Assembly (NCBI GenBank): GCA_020721255.1
Contig: DYND01000011.1
Location: 1 to 45,657 of the forward strand
DNA from: Chlorobium chlorochromatii
GTDB lineage: Bacteria; Bacteroidota; Chlorobiia; Chlorobiales; Chlorobiaceae
Direction of reading: 5' to 3'
DNA length: 45,657 bases
Shown: positions 26,517 through 35,159 of the stretch, one piece after another
Numbering within the stretch: position 1 is the first letter of the stretch
How the letters are laid out: every line of letters begins with the position of its first letter
Position numbers and translations under genes: made by a program
The notes under the pieces: model-generated
Told to the model about the DNA's origin: nothing
The model's input: the letters and a program-made list of their open reading frames with translations, nothing else
Database searches by the model: none

Positions 26517-26719
26517 AAAAAATATCAGTTGTGGTGAAAAAGCAAGTGCGTGAATATAGCCAAAATTTTCAGCCATTGCTGTTTCGTGTAGCGGGAATCA
26601 CTATTGTTCACAACCTTTGGAAGCAGAAAGCACCGCCGTATAGCGATGCTTTCAAAAGCTTCACTGCTCAATGGTTTGCATTGGCAACAAGCCGCGTTTT
26701 TACTATCTCCATCGAAGTA

Positions 26720-27088
26720 TTAATGACAATCGTGCCCTTGACACGCTTGTTGCGGAGTCACTTTACTCAGCGTTCCCTCGCCAAAACGCTTTAATGCTTC
26801 TTCAAGTGTTGGGGCCATATTGGTCATGTAAATTTCGATATTCATTGCCTGCAATTTATTGGCAGCTCGTGCTCCAATTCCATTGCAGAGTAACACATCA
26901 ACGCCAAGTTCTGCAAAAAAGTCGGCTGGTGTGCATTGCCCATGGTCGTGGTGCATATTGCTGTTTGGAATAATCTCAACCGATGAACGTTCGGTATCAG
27001 CAATGCCATAAAATGGAGCACTGCCAAAATGTTCACTCATTGGCGATTGCAAGCCGGCCGTTTCATGTAAAGGTACAATGACTTTCAT
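26720..27088 (-). CDS. NifX/NifB-type dinitrogenase iron-molybdenum cofactor-binding family protein
   Basis: 122 residues from the ATG at 27088 (MKVIVPLHETAG). The fold marks are SEHFGSAPFYGIAD and GVDVLLCNGIGARAANKL, as in the NifX/NafY/MTH1175 family of small proteins that bind Fe-Mo-S cofactors or clusters. It carries HHDHGQC in the middle and a CQGHDCH tail, which add likely metal ligands. A TTG two codons earlier is unlikely as the start. It follows the small zinc-ribbon gene by twelve bases and is surely co-transcribed with it. Whether it serves nitrogenase or another metalloprotein cannot be told; no nif gene is in view. Confidence 0.8.
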   Translation of the reverse strand: MKVIVPLHETAGLQSPMSEHFGSAPFYGIADTERSSVEIIPNSNMHHDHGQCTPADFFAELGVDVLLCNGIGARAANKLQAMNIEIYMTNMAPTLEEALKRFGEGTLSKVTPQQACQGHDCH

Positions 27089-27100
27089 AATCAATTCTGG

Positions 27101-27397
27101 TTATATGTTTTTTGAATGCTGATGTTGATGTTGATTTTGACCACTATTTCCTCCGGCACCACATTGACCCCTTCCAGCACCTTGCCCCTGTCCGATGCCT
27201 TCATGCTGCAACCCTGTACGAAGTCCACGGCATTTACCGTTTCCTCCACGGCCTCCGCCAAAGCCACCACTTTCCGATTTGCGATGTAGATTGGTACCGC
27301 CACATGAAGGGCATACCTCTGGGCGAGCCAGCCCAAAAGGCAGACTCCACTCATGTCCACACGTACATCCAAACACTCTCTCTTTCGACGTATCCAT
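27101..27397 (-). CDS. Small zinc-ribbon, Gly/His-rich protein
   Basis: 98 residues with a strong ribosome binding site (AAAGGAG). The N-terminus FGCTCGHEW and CPSCGGTNLHR gives a four-cysteine rubredoxin-like zinc or iron site. A Gly-rich middle (GGFGGGRGGNGKC) and a His-rich tail (QHQHQHS) follow. I do not recognise a named family. The fused metal-site features and tight linkage to the NifX-like gene suggest a metal-handling pair. The long divergent spacer upstream holds its promoter. Confidence 0.7.
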   Translation of the reverse strand: MDTSKERVFGCTCGHEWSLPFGLARPEVCPSCGGTNLHRKSESGGFGGGRGGNGKCRGLRTGLQHEGIGQGQGAGRGQCGAGGNSGQNQHQHQHSKNI

Positions 27398-27718
27398 CTT
27401 ATTTTCTCCTTTTATTGTTTTTAATTTAATCGAACCCTAAGCGACCCAACGCGTTCAGTGAATTCAATTATTAGCATATGTCAATAATTTAGGAAAAAAA
27501 TTGTCATATCAACAACATTATTTCTTGTCAAGCAGCTCCAGTTTTTCAAGTTATCTCACATCTATTCATGCTTTGATGTGCATCTTTTTCTCATTCTCAA
27601 CGCAAAAACGATTAGAAAATTGCTAAGTTCTGACCACTTGCCTCATGTCGTAAAGGGGTAGTACGAGAACTTTTCCAAAAGGAAATATTTGGCTTAAAAA
27701 CAATTTTATTAAAGCGTT
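27398..27718. promoter_or_regulatory. Divergent regulatory spacer with inverted repeat
   Basis: A 321-bp AT-rich gap between the zinc-ribbon gene (minus) and the FAD reductase gene (plus). It contains an inverted repeat, ATATGTCAAT (27476-27485) and ATTGTCATAT (27500-27509), 9 of 10 positions complementary, about 80 bp before the zinc-ribbon start. This is a likely operator for an unidentified regulator. I see no gene or RNA in the remainder. Confidence 0.5.
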
Positions 27719-29074
27719 ATGAATAAAAAAGTAGATGTATTAGTGATTGGTGGAAGTGCGGCGGGTATTGTGGCGGCAACCACGGGAAAAGCATTTTATG
27801 GAGCAAAAAGCGTACTGATTGTCCGCAAAGAGGCTGAAGCTGTTGTTCCGTGTGGTATTCCCTACATTTTCGGTACGCTGAAAGGTGTTGAGCAGAATAT
27901 TATTCCGAATGCTCCTCTTGAGCAGGCTGGCGTTGAACTGATGATTGATGAGGTGATTGCGGTAAACAAAACTGAGAAAACAGCGCAAACCGCGAATGGT
28001 ACTGTTATTGTTTATGACAAGCTGGTTTTTGCAACTGGCTCCTTGCCTAAAGTACCTGCCTGGTTAAAAGGCACCGATTTAGAGAATGTTTTTACTATCC
28101 CTAAGGATAAGGAGTATTTGAAACGGCTTGGTGAAAAGCTGGAGGCTAACAATAATATTGTGATTATCGGCGGTGGATTTATTGGTGTTGAAATTGCTGA
28201 TGAACTGGGCAAAAAAGGGAAAAATGTTACCCTTGTCGAGGTGCTTCCCCATGTGTTGAGCATGGCGTTTGATGAAGATTTTTCTGAAAAAGTTGAACAA
28301 CTTTTAATAAAGCAAAATGTGACTTTACGTACCACTGAAAAAGTAGAAGAGCTGCTTGGTGATGTACAGGTCACTGGCGTGAAGCTTGAGAGTGGCGATG
28401 TGCTGCAGGCAGACGTTGTTATTCTTGCCATGGGTTATATGCCAAACGTCGCACTTGCACAGGAAGCTGGCATTACAATCAACGATCTTGGTGCTATCCG
28501 AGTGGATGAATATATGCGCACCGCTGATAAAGATATTTTTGCTGTTGGCGACTGTGCTGAGAAGTTTTCATTTATTACCCGTATCGTAAAAGGCGTCATG
28601 CTTGCTTCGACCGCATGTTCTGAAGCACGCATTGCGGGCATGAATCTTTACGGCCTCTCAAGGTTGCGCACTTTTGGTGGCACCATCTCAATTTTTTCAA
28701 CGGCTATTGGTGGTGTCACGTTTGCTGCTGCCGGTGTAACGGAGCACTTAGCCATCGACCGTGGATTTGATGTCGTCTCTGCCGGTGCGGAGGGTATCGA
28801 TAAACATCCCAAAGCTATACCGGGGTGTGGCAGTCAGTTTGTCAAATTAATTGTAAACCGTGAATCAGGTCTTGTGCTTGGTGGTGCTGTTATGGGTGGC
28901 GTGAGTGCTGGTGAGTTGATTAACGTTATCGGTATGATTATCGAGAACAAAATGACCATTCATGAGGTTCTGACGCTGCAGTTTGGAACTCATCCACTCT
29001 TGACGGGCTCACCCATCGGTTATCCCCTTCTAAAAGCAGCCGAAGCCGTTGCTAAATTCATGCGTCACTTGTAA
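27719..29074 (+). CDS. FAD-dependent pyridine nucleotide-disulfide oxidoreductase (NADH oxidase/CoA-disulfide reductase class)
   Basis: 451 residues. An FAD-binding Rossmann motif (VLVIGGSAAGIVAA) opens the protein. A single redox Cys at about residue 45 lies in VPCGIPYIFG, the mark of the NADH oxidase, CoA-disulfide reductase and NADH-dependent sulfur reductase class. The NAD motif is VIIGGGFIGVEIADEL, the second FAD motif IFAVGDCAE, and a dimerisation domain ends the chain. In this setting, next to a polysulfide reductase locus, a role in NADH-driven reduction of persulfides or polysulfide is plausible but unproven. It converges with the torD-psr genes, separated by a hairpin. Confidence 0.85.
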   Translation: MNKKVDVLVIGGSAAGIVAATTGKAFYGAKSVLIVRKEAEAVVPCGIPYIFGTLKGVEQNIIPNAPLEQAGVELMIDEVIAVNKTEKTAQTANGTVIVYDKLVFATGSLPKVPAWLKGTDLENVFTIPKDKEYLKRLGEKLEANNNIVIIGGGFIGVEIADELGKKGKNVTLVEVLPHVLSMAFDEDFSEKVEQLLIKQNVTLRTTEKVEELLGDVQVTGVKLESGDVLQADVVILAMGYMPNVALAQEAGITINDLGAIRVDEYMRTADKDIFAVGDCAEKFSFITRIVKGVMLASTACSEARIAGMNLYGLSRLRTFGGTISIFSTAIGGVTFAAAGVTEHLAIDRGFDVVSAGAEGIDKHPKAIPGCGSQFVKLIVNRESGLVLGGAVMGGVSAGELINVIGMIIENKMTIHEVLTLQFGTHPLLTGSPIGYPLLKAAEAVAKFMRHL

Positions 29075-29090
29075 CGTTACTGTTCGTTGA

Positions 29091-29122
29091 CCGTGCCAGC
29101 TCATTATCAAAGCTTGGCACGG
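29091..29122. terminator. Hairpin between convergent FAD reductase and torD genes
   Basis: CCGTGCCA and TGGCACGG arms, extended past a one-base bulge by AGCT pairing, lie between the two stop codons. It probably limits read-through in both directions. Confidence 0.6.
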
Positions 29123-29123
29123 A

Positions 29124-29669
29124 TCAGGGTAGAATATCCTTGAGAAGAGCAGCTAACTGCCGATAAGCCTTGAGTTTTGCTGAATTCTGGAGATCATTGA
29201 TGAATTGTGGTACCCATGTGGCAATATGTCCTATCATAAAAAGCTCTGTAGCCTCAACAGCTTCTTCAGCAATAGCCGGTTCACATTTCGCCGATGTGAG
29301 GAATGAGAGAAATTCCAGCTCTGTAGCAAGATGATCGCTGAGAGCTACGTCCACCGTCATACCCCACTCCCTATAGCAAGCCTGTACCTCACCTGACGCT
29401 TTCCCAAGCATTCGTTTTTCCCGATAGACCGATTCATACGGCGCGCAGGGTGTGTGTGGATAGCCATTAATAAAGAGCCTTGTGTACTCGCCTTGCACTA
29501 CCTCCAACTCCTCTTGCTCAAATGCGGCAATCAACATCTTGACTGCAGTTTTCTTGTTGATAATGTTTTTTGCCACCTCTTGTAATGTTGGAATAAGCGC
29601 CTCATTAGGGTACGCAAAAGCCAGTCCACATAATTTGAGAAGAAAAGCTTGTTCATTTGGTGCTGTCAT
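29124..29669 (-). CDS. TorD/DmsD-type molybdoenzyme chaperone
   Basis: 181 residues, all helical. The family stretch PHTPCAPYESVYREKRM (about residues 71-87) is the E-P-x-D-H-equivalent region, and LATELEFLSFL follows. Such chaperones bind the twin-arginine leader of a molybdoenzyme and hold it until the cofactor is inserted. The expected client, the TAT-leader catalytic subunit, is three genes upstream on the same strand, and the chaperone is the last gene of that set. Confidence 0.85.
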   Translation of the reverse strand: MTAPNEQAFLLKLCGLAFAYPNEALIPTLQEVAKNIINKKTAVKMLIAAFEQEELEVVQGEYTRLFINGYPHTPCAPYESVYREKRMLGKASGEVQACYREWGMTVDVALSDHLATELEFLSFLTSAKCEPAIAEEAVEATELFMIGHIATWVPQFINDLQNSAKLKAYRQLAALLKDILP

Positions 29670-29705
29670 ATAATTTATCTTTGTTCAATCATTTTACGGT
29701 AACAT

Positions 29706-30620
29706 TTACCACGGATATTGATAAAGCCCGGCTTTCAGCACATAAAGACGCAGGAGAAATCCACCGATAAGAACGAGAATGCTTGCAGTTTTAATCAGTG
29801 AAAGTGATTTTTTGGAATTTTTTGTGAAGAAGATTCCATAACTCTCAATGGCGAGAGGAATAAGCAACCCCGCAATGAAAAAGCCGACAATAAAAACCGG
29901 ACTATGGAAAAGGAACTCCGCAGATTCTCTTGCGCCTGTTGGTAAAAAGAAGGCGAAATTAAAATATGCGCCAAGCACAACCAGCTCGCTTACAATTAAT
30001 GCTGCATCAAGCTGTTCAAGCTTATCCATAACTTGGTCACTCATAGCATTGCTCGAAAAGGATGTCAGCCATAACAGATAAGCCGCGCCGGTTGAAAAGC
30101 CTGAAATCACAAAGAGCAAGGGGAGTGCAGGTGTATTCCAAAACGATATTGCCGGTGCAGCCGAGATAAGCAAACCGGTATAAATGGCAATAAGAAAGCC
30201 TGCGGCTGAGCCCACTAAAGCAGCAAGGCGGTTAAACTTTTCAAGAAGTTCAAGAATATTGGCTGGAATTTTTTTGATGACAGGCAGCAGATTCGGCCAC
30301 ATTTCAAGCAGCGGTATAAGGTAAACAATTGCCGCAAGAAAATAGAAGTTGATGAAAATCACCCCCCAGAATATCCACGAATTTGGATTCGTCAGTGCAT
30401 ACATTGCTTTCATGGGTTGCAGCATATCAGCGAGCAGAAAAATCGTCCCGAGAGCAAGAAAACCGAGTGACGATAAAACAGCAATTGAGAGTGTTTTTTT
30501 ATCGCACTCTTCAAATAAATGAAGGATTGCGCTGATGGCGAACGTTGAGCCTCCAAGTCCACCTAAAAACAGGTAAGCCGCAATTTGCCAGTGCCACACA
30601 TCCTGATGAACAAACGTCAT
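29706..30620 (-). CDS. psrC: NrfD/PsrC-family membrane quinol-interacting subunit
   Basis: 304 residues from the ATG at 30620 (MTFVHQDVWHWQIAAYLFLG), chosen for its AGAGGAG site and the family N-terminus. The upstream open frame overlaps psrB and is spurious. There are eight to nine predicted helices, for example YLFLGGLGGSTFAISAILHL and GFLALGTIFLLADMLQP. The PsrC family passes electrons between the membrane menaquinone pool and the iron-sulfur subunit. It starts 19 bases after psrB ends and completes a PsrABC-type complex. Confidence 0.88.
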   Translation of the reverse strand: MTFVHQDVWHWQIAAYLFLGGLGGSTFAISAILHLFEECDKKTLSIAVLSSLGFLALGTIFLLADMLQPMKAMYALTNPNSWIFWGVIFINFYFLAAIVYLIPLLEMWPNLLPVIKKIPANILELLEKFNRLAALVGSAAGFLIAIYTGLLISAAPAISFWNTPALPLLFVISGFSTGAAYLLWLTSFSSNAMSDQVMDKLEQLDAALIVSELVVLGAYFNFAFFLPTGARESAEFLFHSPVFIVGFFIAGLLIPLAIESYGIFFTKNSKKSLSLIKTASILVLIGGFLLRLYVLKAGLYQYPW

Positions 30621-30639
30621 AATCTTAATTCTCCTCTTG

Positions 30640-31239
30640 CTATGATGGGATGTAAAATACTTTTGGAGCAGTGCCAAGCCCGGCGTTAAGAGCCGTTGCT
30701 TTTCCACTGGTGGCAAACTTGTGCACTTCACTTGCCGGATCATCAAGATCACCAAAAATTCGGGTATGTGTCGGGCACGTGCTCACACAAGCCGGTTCGC
30801 GATGTTGTGCAATACGGTGGTCACAAAAGCTGCATTTATCAACATGCGGCACCTTATGGGTTGCCAGTCCGCCATAAAGCTTCTCTGCATGTTCAACATC
30901 ATCGCTTTCGTAAGGGTAACGGGCATCGTACGGGCAGGCAATACAGCACGCATAGCAGCCAATACAGCGATCATTGTTCACCAGCACAACACCATCTTCG
31001 GTTTTGTATGTTGCGCCCGTCGGGCAGGCTGAGAGGCATGGCGTGTTTTCGCAATGCATGCACAATCTCGGCAGCAAAACCCGATGTACATCAGGAAATA
31101 TTCCTCTCTCTTTGTCTTCGACATGGGTACGGAACTTATCACTCCAGAAAGGAGTCTGATTTTCCGCACTGCATGACACCATACACGCCTGGCACCCAAC
31201 GCAGGTGCGCATATCGATAACCATTCCGTAACGTGCCAT
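30640..31239 (-). CDS. psrB: Four-cluster ferredoxin subunit of a molybdoenzyme (PsrB/DmsB type)
   Basis: 199 residues with four cysteine clusters in the DmsB/PsrB order: CVGCQACMVSC, CMHCENTPCLSACPTG, CIGCYACCIACPYD, and CSFC followed by CVSTCPT. They should bind four [4Fe-4S] clusters that wire the catalytic subunit to the membrane subunit. There is no signal peptide, so it is carried out by the TAT leader of PsrA. The gene lies between psrA and psrC on the same strand. Confidence 0.92.
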   Translation of the reverse strand: MARYGMVIDMRTCVGCQACMVSCSAENQTPFWSDKFRTHVEDKERGIFPDVHRVLLPRLCMHCENTPCLSACPTGATYKTEDGVVLVNNDRCIGCYACCIACPYDARYPYESDDVEHAEKLYGGLATHKVPHVDKCSFCDHRIAQHREPACVSTCPTHTRIFGDLDDPASEVHKFATSGKATALNAGLGTAPKVFYIPS

Positions 31240-31276
31240 TTTCCTCTCAATCCTCCATTAAGGCTGTTAAAGTCTC

Positions 31277-34063
31277 TTAAACCGGCGAAACACTCACCGT
31301 AAATTCCTGTGACATAAACGAAGCGGCAATCGGCTCAATGCTGTAGGGCATCAACTCATTGAGAGCGCTCCCTTTCCCGCTGGCAATATGCAGCCTGTTG
31401 TGATGCGTTCCGTATGCTGATGGTAAAAATACGGTATCGGGGCGAATCATTTCCGTAGTAAAAAGTGTTGCCTCAACCGCACCTCCGTAACGGAGATTCT
31501 TTACCATAACACGTTGCCCATTTGTTAAGCCCAGCACGGCAGCTTTTCTCCTGTTCATCCATAACCCCATAAACGAATCAAGTTTTGGCCGTGTGACAGC
31601 AGCGAGTACCGGATTATTGCTGTTGGTGGATGCGTGTGAGACCACGGGCACTTTGCCGTAGGTGAAGTAAAATTCGTTGGCGTTGAGTGCTGGTTGTTCC
31701 GCCTTGTCACTCACGACTCGCGGCACATAACCAAGCACCGGATTAAAAATTGGTTGTACGCCGGCAGCTTCGGTAAATGATGCAAGAATCGGGCTATAAA
31801 GCTCCAGTCTGCCGGATGTGGTGGGTACAGGAATTTTCCCCGGCATATTGGAATCTTTCAGCACACTTGCCGCATCTTTCAGCATCAGCATCCCTTTCTT
31901 GCGAACCACCTCTTCAACCTCGTTACCGCTCATCTCATTGCCGGTAACGCGGCCGGCAAAAGCTCCCATTGCGGCGTATGCGGTTTTCAGGAACGCTTCG
32001 TTCAGTGGTTTTCCCGCTCGTTTTGCCGCTTGTATCTCCTCAAGAAGCATCACCTTGTCGAGCCCCGCATATTCGGCAACACCGTCAAGAAATGGCTCAA
32101 GCCTGCCCATCCGATCGATAATCTCGCAAAGCATATCCGACGTATCACGGGTGTTGTAGAGGGGTTCAATGGCGCGAAGTCGTGTTGTATAACCGAGGTC
32201 AGTACTCGGGCCAAGCGGGTAGAGTAACGGCTCATTGCGCTCAAGATAAGTGTGGTTCGGCAAAATAACATCGGCAAAAAGCGTTGTGTCCGACGGCAAA
32301 ACATCAATGGCAACCACAAGTTCTACGTTCTTGTGCGACAGAATCTCCTCCCACCGTTTCGCCGGAAAATAGTGACGGATTGGATTGGCAGCATTCATCA
32401 AAAATGCTTTGATGTGGTATGGTTCGTCATTAAAGTTCAATTCTCCTTTGACGGCCTCAAGCAGCCCAACGTCCGCCATTGCAGGAATAAAGACCGATGG
32501 TTTACCATGCTTCTGCTGCTCCATTGCCCATGCAAACGAGAATGCTGGTTTGCCATGTTCCCATGCTGCAGGGTTCCCGAATAAATCAAGCAAAGCAGAT
32601 GCAAAGCCCATGCCGGGCAGCTCAACCGGCGGCATATTTTCAGGCGTTGTTCCGTTGCGGGCATGTTCCCACAATTGTTCAGCTTTGTGATGATATTCGC
32701 CGCTCATCAGCCAGCCACCCGGTTTGTCAATGCCTCCGACCAGTGTCTGAATAATCGCCTGCATTCGTCGTTGTCCGATAAGGTGATGATATCGTGCACC
32801 CATCCATCCGGGGTCAACCAGCGCAGGTCGTGCCTGACCAAATTCAATGGCAATGCGCCGTATGGTTTCAGCAGAAATTTTGGTGATTGCACCCGCCCAC
32901 TCTGGTGTGAATGGAGCTGACTCCTCAATAAAAAAGTCGAACACTGTTTTGACACTATGTCCATTCCACACCAATCCCGCCGGAGCGTTCAGTGCGGGCA
33001 GTAACCGTTCTCGCGTTTGCGAAAATTCATTCGTGTTCGTATAGGCTGGTACGGCAACGTTGTTCCGGCTAATCTGATCGTACACCAGACAGGATAATGG
33101 TTTGCCATTGGTACTTTTATCGCCGGCAAGATGTACTGGGCCTTTATCATCACGCCATGCAAGAAATGGCGCATTCGTGTGTTTGGCAACAAACGTTTCA
33201 TCGTAGAGCTTTTCCCGCAAGAGCGTGTGAATCATCGCAAGGAAAAATGCCTGGTCAGTGCCCGGTTGAATTGGCAGCCACTCATCCGCTTTGGAGGCGA
33301 GTTCCCCCATCCTCGGGTCGAGGCATACCACTTTGGCACCATTTTTCTTTGCTTCCCCAAACCTGACGGCGCGTGCTGTCGAAATCGCAGCTACAGAAGC
33401 GTTGTTGAGGCTGAAAAGGATATAGCGTGCATGTTCAAAATCAGCAAGAATTTCATCGTGCACATTAAAGTTACCGGTAACAAGGTCAGTACCAAGGTGG
33501 CCGGCAGTTACACAGTGTTGCAGAGGAGAAGCAATAATGTTGGGAATCTGGAGAGTTCTGATAAAAGGGAGGCTGAAGTGCATATACGAAACGCAGGCAG
33601 TCCATCCACCAACCATTGCAATTTCCCAAGGTTGAACCTTCATCAGCTTTTCAACAATATACGCGTATGCTTCATCCCACGTTGCCGCTCTGAAGTTCCA
33701 TTCTCCTCGTTTGCTCCCTTTCACACGAATGAGCGGTTGTTTCAGCCTGTCAGGATCGTAGGTTTGATGGAGTCCCGCCTGACCTCGTGCACAAATTTTA
33801 CCGCGATTGAGTGGACTCTCAGGGTTGCCTTCAATTTTTATCAGTCGTTTGACGCCATTACTCTCTTGTGTGGCTACAACAATATTGCAGAATGATGAGC
33901 AGAAGTTGCAAATACTCGGTATCCAGAGCACCGCACCATTGACCGCTGCCTGTTGTGTACTTTGAGCCTCTTTTTCGCTGCTCCAGATTGGGCGCAATAA
34001 TGAAATTCCTCCCAAAACCCCGGCGACTTTAAAAAACTGCCTTCGCGTGATTTTTTTCTCCAT
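31277..34063 (-). CDS. psrA: TAT-exported molybdopterin oxidoreductase, PsrA/PhsA-like catalytic subunit
   Basis: 928 residues. The twin-arginine leader TRRQFFK lies at residues 6-12. The [4Fe-4S] cluster cysteines are 52, 55, 59 (CNFCSSFC) and 91 (KICARGQ). Cys184 in LQHCVTAGH is the likely molybdenum ligand. Later blocks, YHHLIGQRRMQAIIQTLVGG and VILPNHTYLERNEP, match the DMSO-reductase family. With the neighbouring B and C subunits it most resembles polysulfide or thiosulfate reductase, acting on sulfur compounds on the periplasmic side. Tetrathionate or arsenate use cannot be excluded by eye. The start has GGAAG upstream. It is followed by psrB after 37 bases and preceded by moaA after 26 bases. 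Confidence 0.88.
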   Translation of the reverse strand: MEKKITRRQFFKVAGVLGGISLLRPIWSSEKEAQSTQQAAVNGAVLWIPSICNFCSSFCNIVVATQESNGVKRLIKIEGNPESPLNRGKICARGQAGLHQTYDPDRLKQPLIRVKGSKRGEWNFRAATWDEAYAYIVEKLMKVQPWEIAMVGGWTACVSYMHFSLPFIRTLQIPNIIASPLQHCVTAGHLGTDLVTGNFNVHDEILADFEHARYILFSLNNASVAAISTARAVRFGEAKKNGAKVVCLDPRMGELASKADEWLPIQPGTDQAFFLAMIHTLLREKLYDETFVAKHTNAPFLAWRDDKGPVHLAGDKSTNGKPLSCLVYDQISRNNVAVPAYTNTNEFSQTRERLLPALNAPAGLVWNGHSVKTVFDFFIEESAPFTPEWAGAITKISAETIRRIAIEFGQARPALVDPGWMGARYHHLIGQRRMQAIIQTLVGGIDKPGGWLMSGEYHHKAEQLWEHARNGTTPENMPPVELPGMGFASALLDLFGNPAAWEHGKPAFSFAWAMEQQKHGKPSVFIPAMADVGLLEAVKGELNFNDEPYHIKAFLMNAANPIRHYFPAKRWEEILSHKNVELVVAIDVLPSDTTLFADVILPNHTYLERNEPLLYPLGPSTDLGYTTRLRAIEPLYNTRDTSDMLCEIIDRMGRLEPFLDGVAEYAGLDKVMLLEEIQAAKRAGKPLNEAFLKTAYAAMGAFAGRVTGNEMSGNEVEEVVRKKGMLMLKDAASVLKDSNMPGKIPVPTTSGRLELYSPILASFTEAAGVQPIFNPVLGYVPRVVSDKAEQPALNANEFYFTYGKVPVVSHASTNSNNPVLAAVTRPKLDSFMGLWMNRRKAAVLGLTNGQRVMVKNLRYGGAVEATLFTTEMIRPDTVFLPSAYGTHHNRLHIASGKGSALNELMPYSIEPIAASFMSQEFTVSVSPV

Positions 34064-34089
34064 ACATGCTCTTCCTTCAATAAAAGTTT

Positions 34090-35109
34090 TTATCCGCCAA
34101 TTTCCGACATACTGGTTCGTACGCCATTGCTTGCCGCATGTTTACCATTTTCAGGCTTTAGCGCAACTGCTTTGCGAAAGAGAGCGGCAATTGCTTCGTT
34201 ACTTGCACCGCTGCGCAACAGTGGCAGCAGTTCAATACCCTCTTTGCCGTAAAGGCAACTGATAATTTTGCCTGATGATGTAATGCGGATTTTATTGCAG
34301 TCGTGGCAGAAGTTGCGGGTATAGGCAGGAATAATGGCAACCTGCCCCTGGTGGTTTGGCAGGCTGAAGGTAAAGTTCTGGGTAGCACTGCTTTTCAGCA
34401 CCAGCATCTCTGGATAGGCTTCGGTCAGTATTTCCTGAATTTTATCAGCGCCCAGAAATTGACCAGTGCGCCATATCTGATTATCATCAAAGGGTTGCAA
34501 CTCAATAAAACGTACCGTCAGCGGATAGTCATGCGTCAGCGCAACAAAATCCTCCAGTTCATCGCTGTTGATTCGTTTTATCACCACCATATTGAGCTTC
34601 ACGGGCAGGCTCTTACGCTCAAGCAGCATCATGAGGTTTGCCTTGGCGCGTTCAAACGCATCACGGCGTGTAATGGTTTTATAGCGGTCACGGCGCAGCG
34701 TGTCGATGCTGATGTTGATCGAATCAAGTCCGGCATCAATCAATTGCTGCAGCAATTGACTGAGTAGCAAACCATTTGTGGTAAGGTTGACGGTTTGGAT
34801 GTTCGGCAGTTTCTTTGCTCTCCTTACAATCTCCACAATATCGCGTTGCAGCAGCGGTTCGCCGCCAGTCAAGCGTAGTTTCGTGATGCCCTGTTCAGCA
34901 ACAACCTTGATGATAGTATGAATCTCTTCCGTTGTAAGCAGGTCAGCTCTGCTGGAGTGCTCCTCATGCTCTTCACGCATACAGTAGCTGCATCGGAGGT
35001 TGCAGTCCGCTGTTACGGCAAGGCGTACATAATCAATGTTTCGGTGAAAATCATCGATCAGGGCAGGTTGCTGTGCACTTTTGTGGTTGTCACTACAGAA
35101 AGAGGTCAT
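34090..35109 (-). CDS. moaA: GTP 3',8-cyclase (molybdenum cofactor synthesis)
   Basis: A radical-SAM enzyme that starts molybdopterin synthesis from GTP. 339 residues from the ATG at 35109. The radical-SAM cysteines 36, 40 and 43 lie in CNLRCSYC, the SAM-binding block is RLTGGEPLLQRD, the second cluster is in FCHDCNKIRITSSGKIISC, and the C-terminus ends in the required double glycine (MSEIGG). Placement directly upstream of psrA on the same strand suggests that cofactor supply is induced together with the enzyme that needs it. Confidence 0.94.
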   Translation of the reverse strand: MTSFCSDNHKSAQQPALIDDFHRNIDYVRLAVTADCNLRCSYCMREEHEEHSSRADLLTTEEIHTIIKVVAEQGITKLRLTGGEPLLQRDIVEIVRRAKKLPNIQTVNLTTNGLLLSQLLQQLIDAGLDSINISIDTLRRDRYKTITRRDAFERAKANLMMLLERKSLPVKLNMVVIKRINSDELEDFVALTHDYPLTVRFIELQPFDDNQIWRTGQFLGADKIQEILTEAYPEMLVLKSSATQNFTFSLPNHQGQVAIIPAYTRNFCHDCNKIRITSSGKIISCLYGKEGIELLPLLRSGASNEAIAALFRKAVALKPENGKHAASNGVRTSMSEIGG

Positions 35110-35159
35110 AGTGTGGAGTATTACAAAAACATAGAAAAGTTGATCAGGGTTATGCAGCG

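Noticed and set aside
26517..26719. A gene or small RNA in the gap between argH and the NifX-like gene
   Set aside because: Short open frames exist on both strands, but none has a start signal, a domain or a terminator; I see nothing supportable there.
33131..33895. A 254-codon open frame antisense to psrA
   Set aside because: It lies wholly across conserved PsrA coding sequence and its translation shows no family features.
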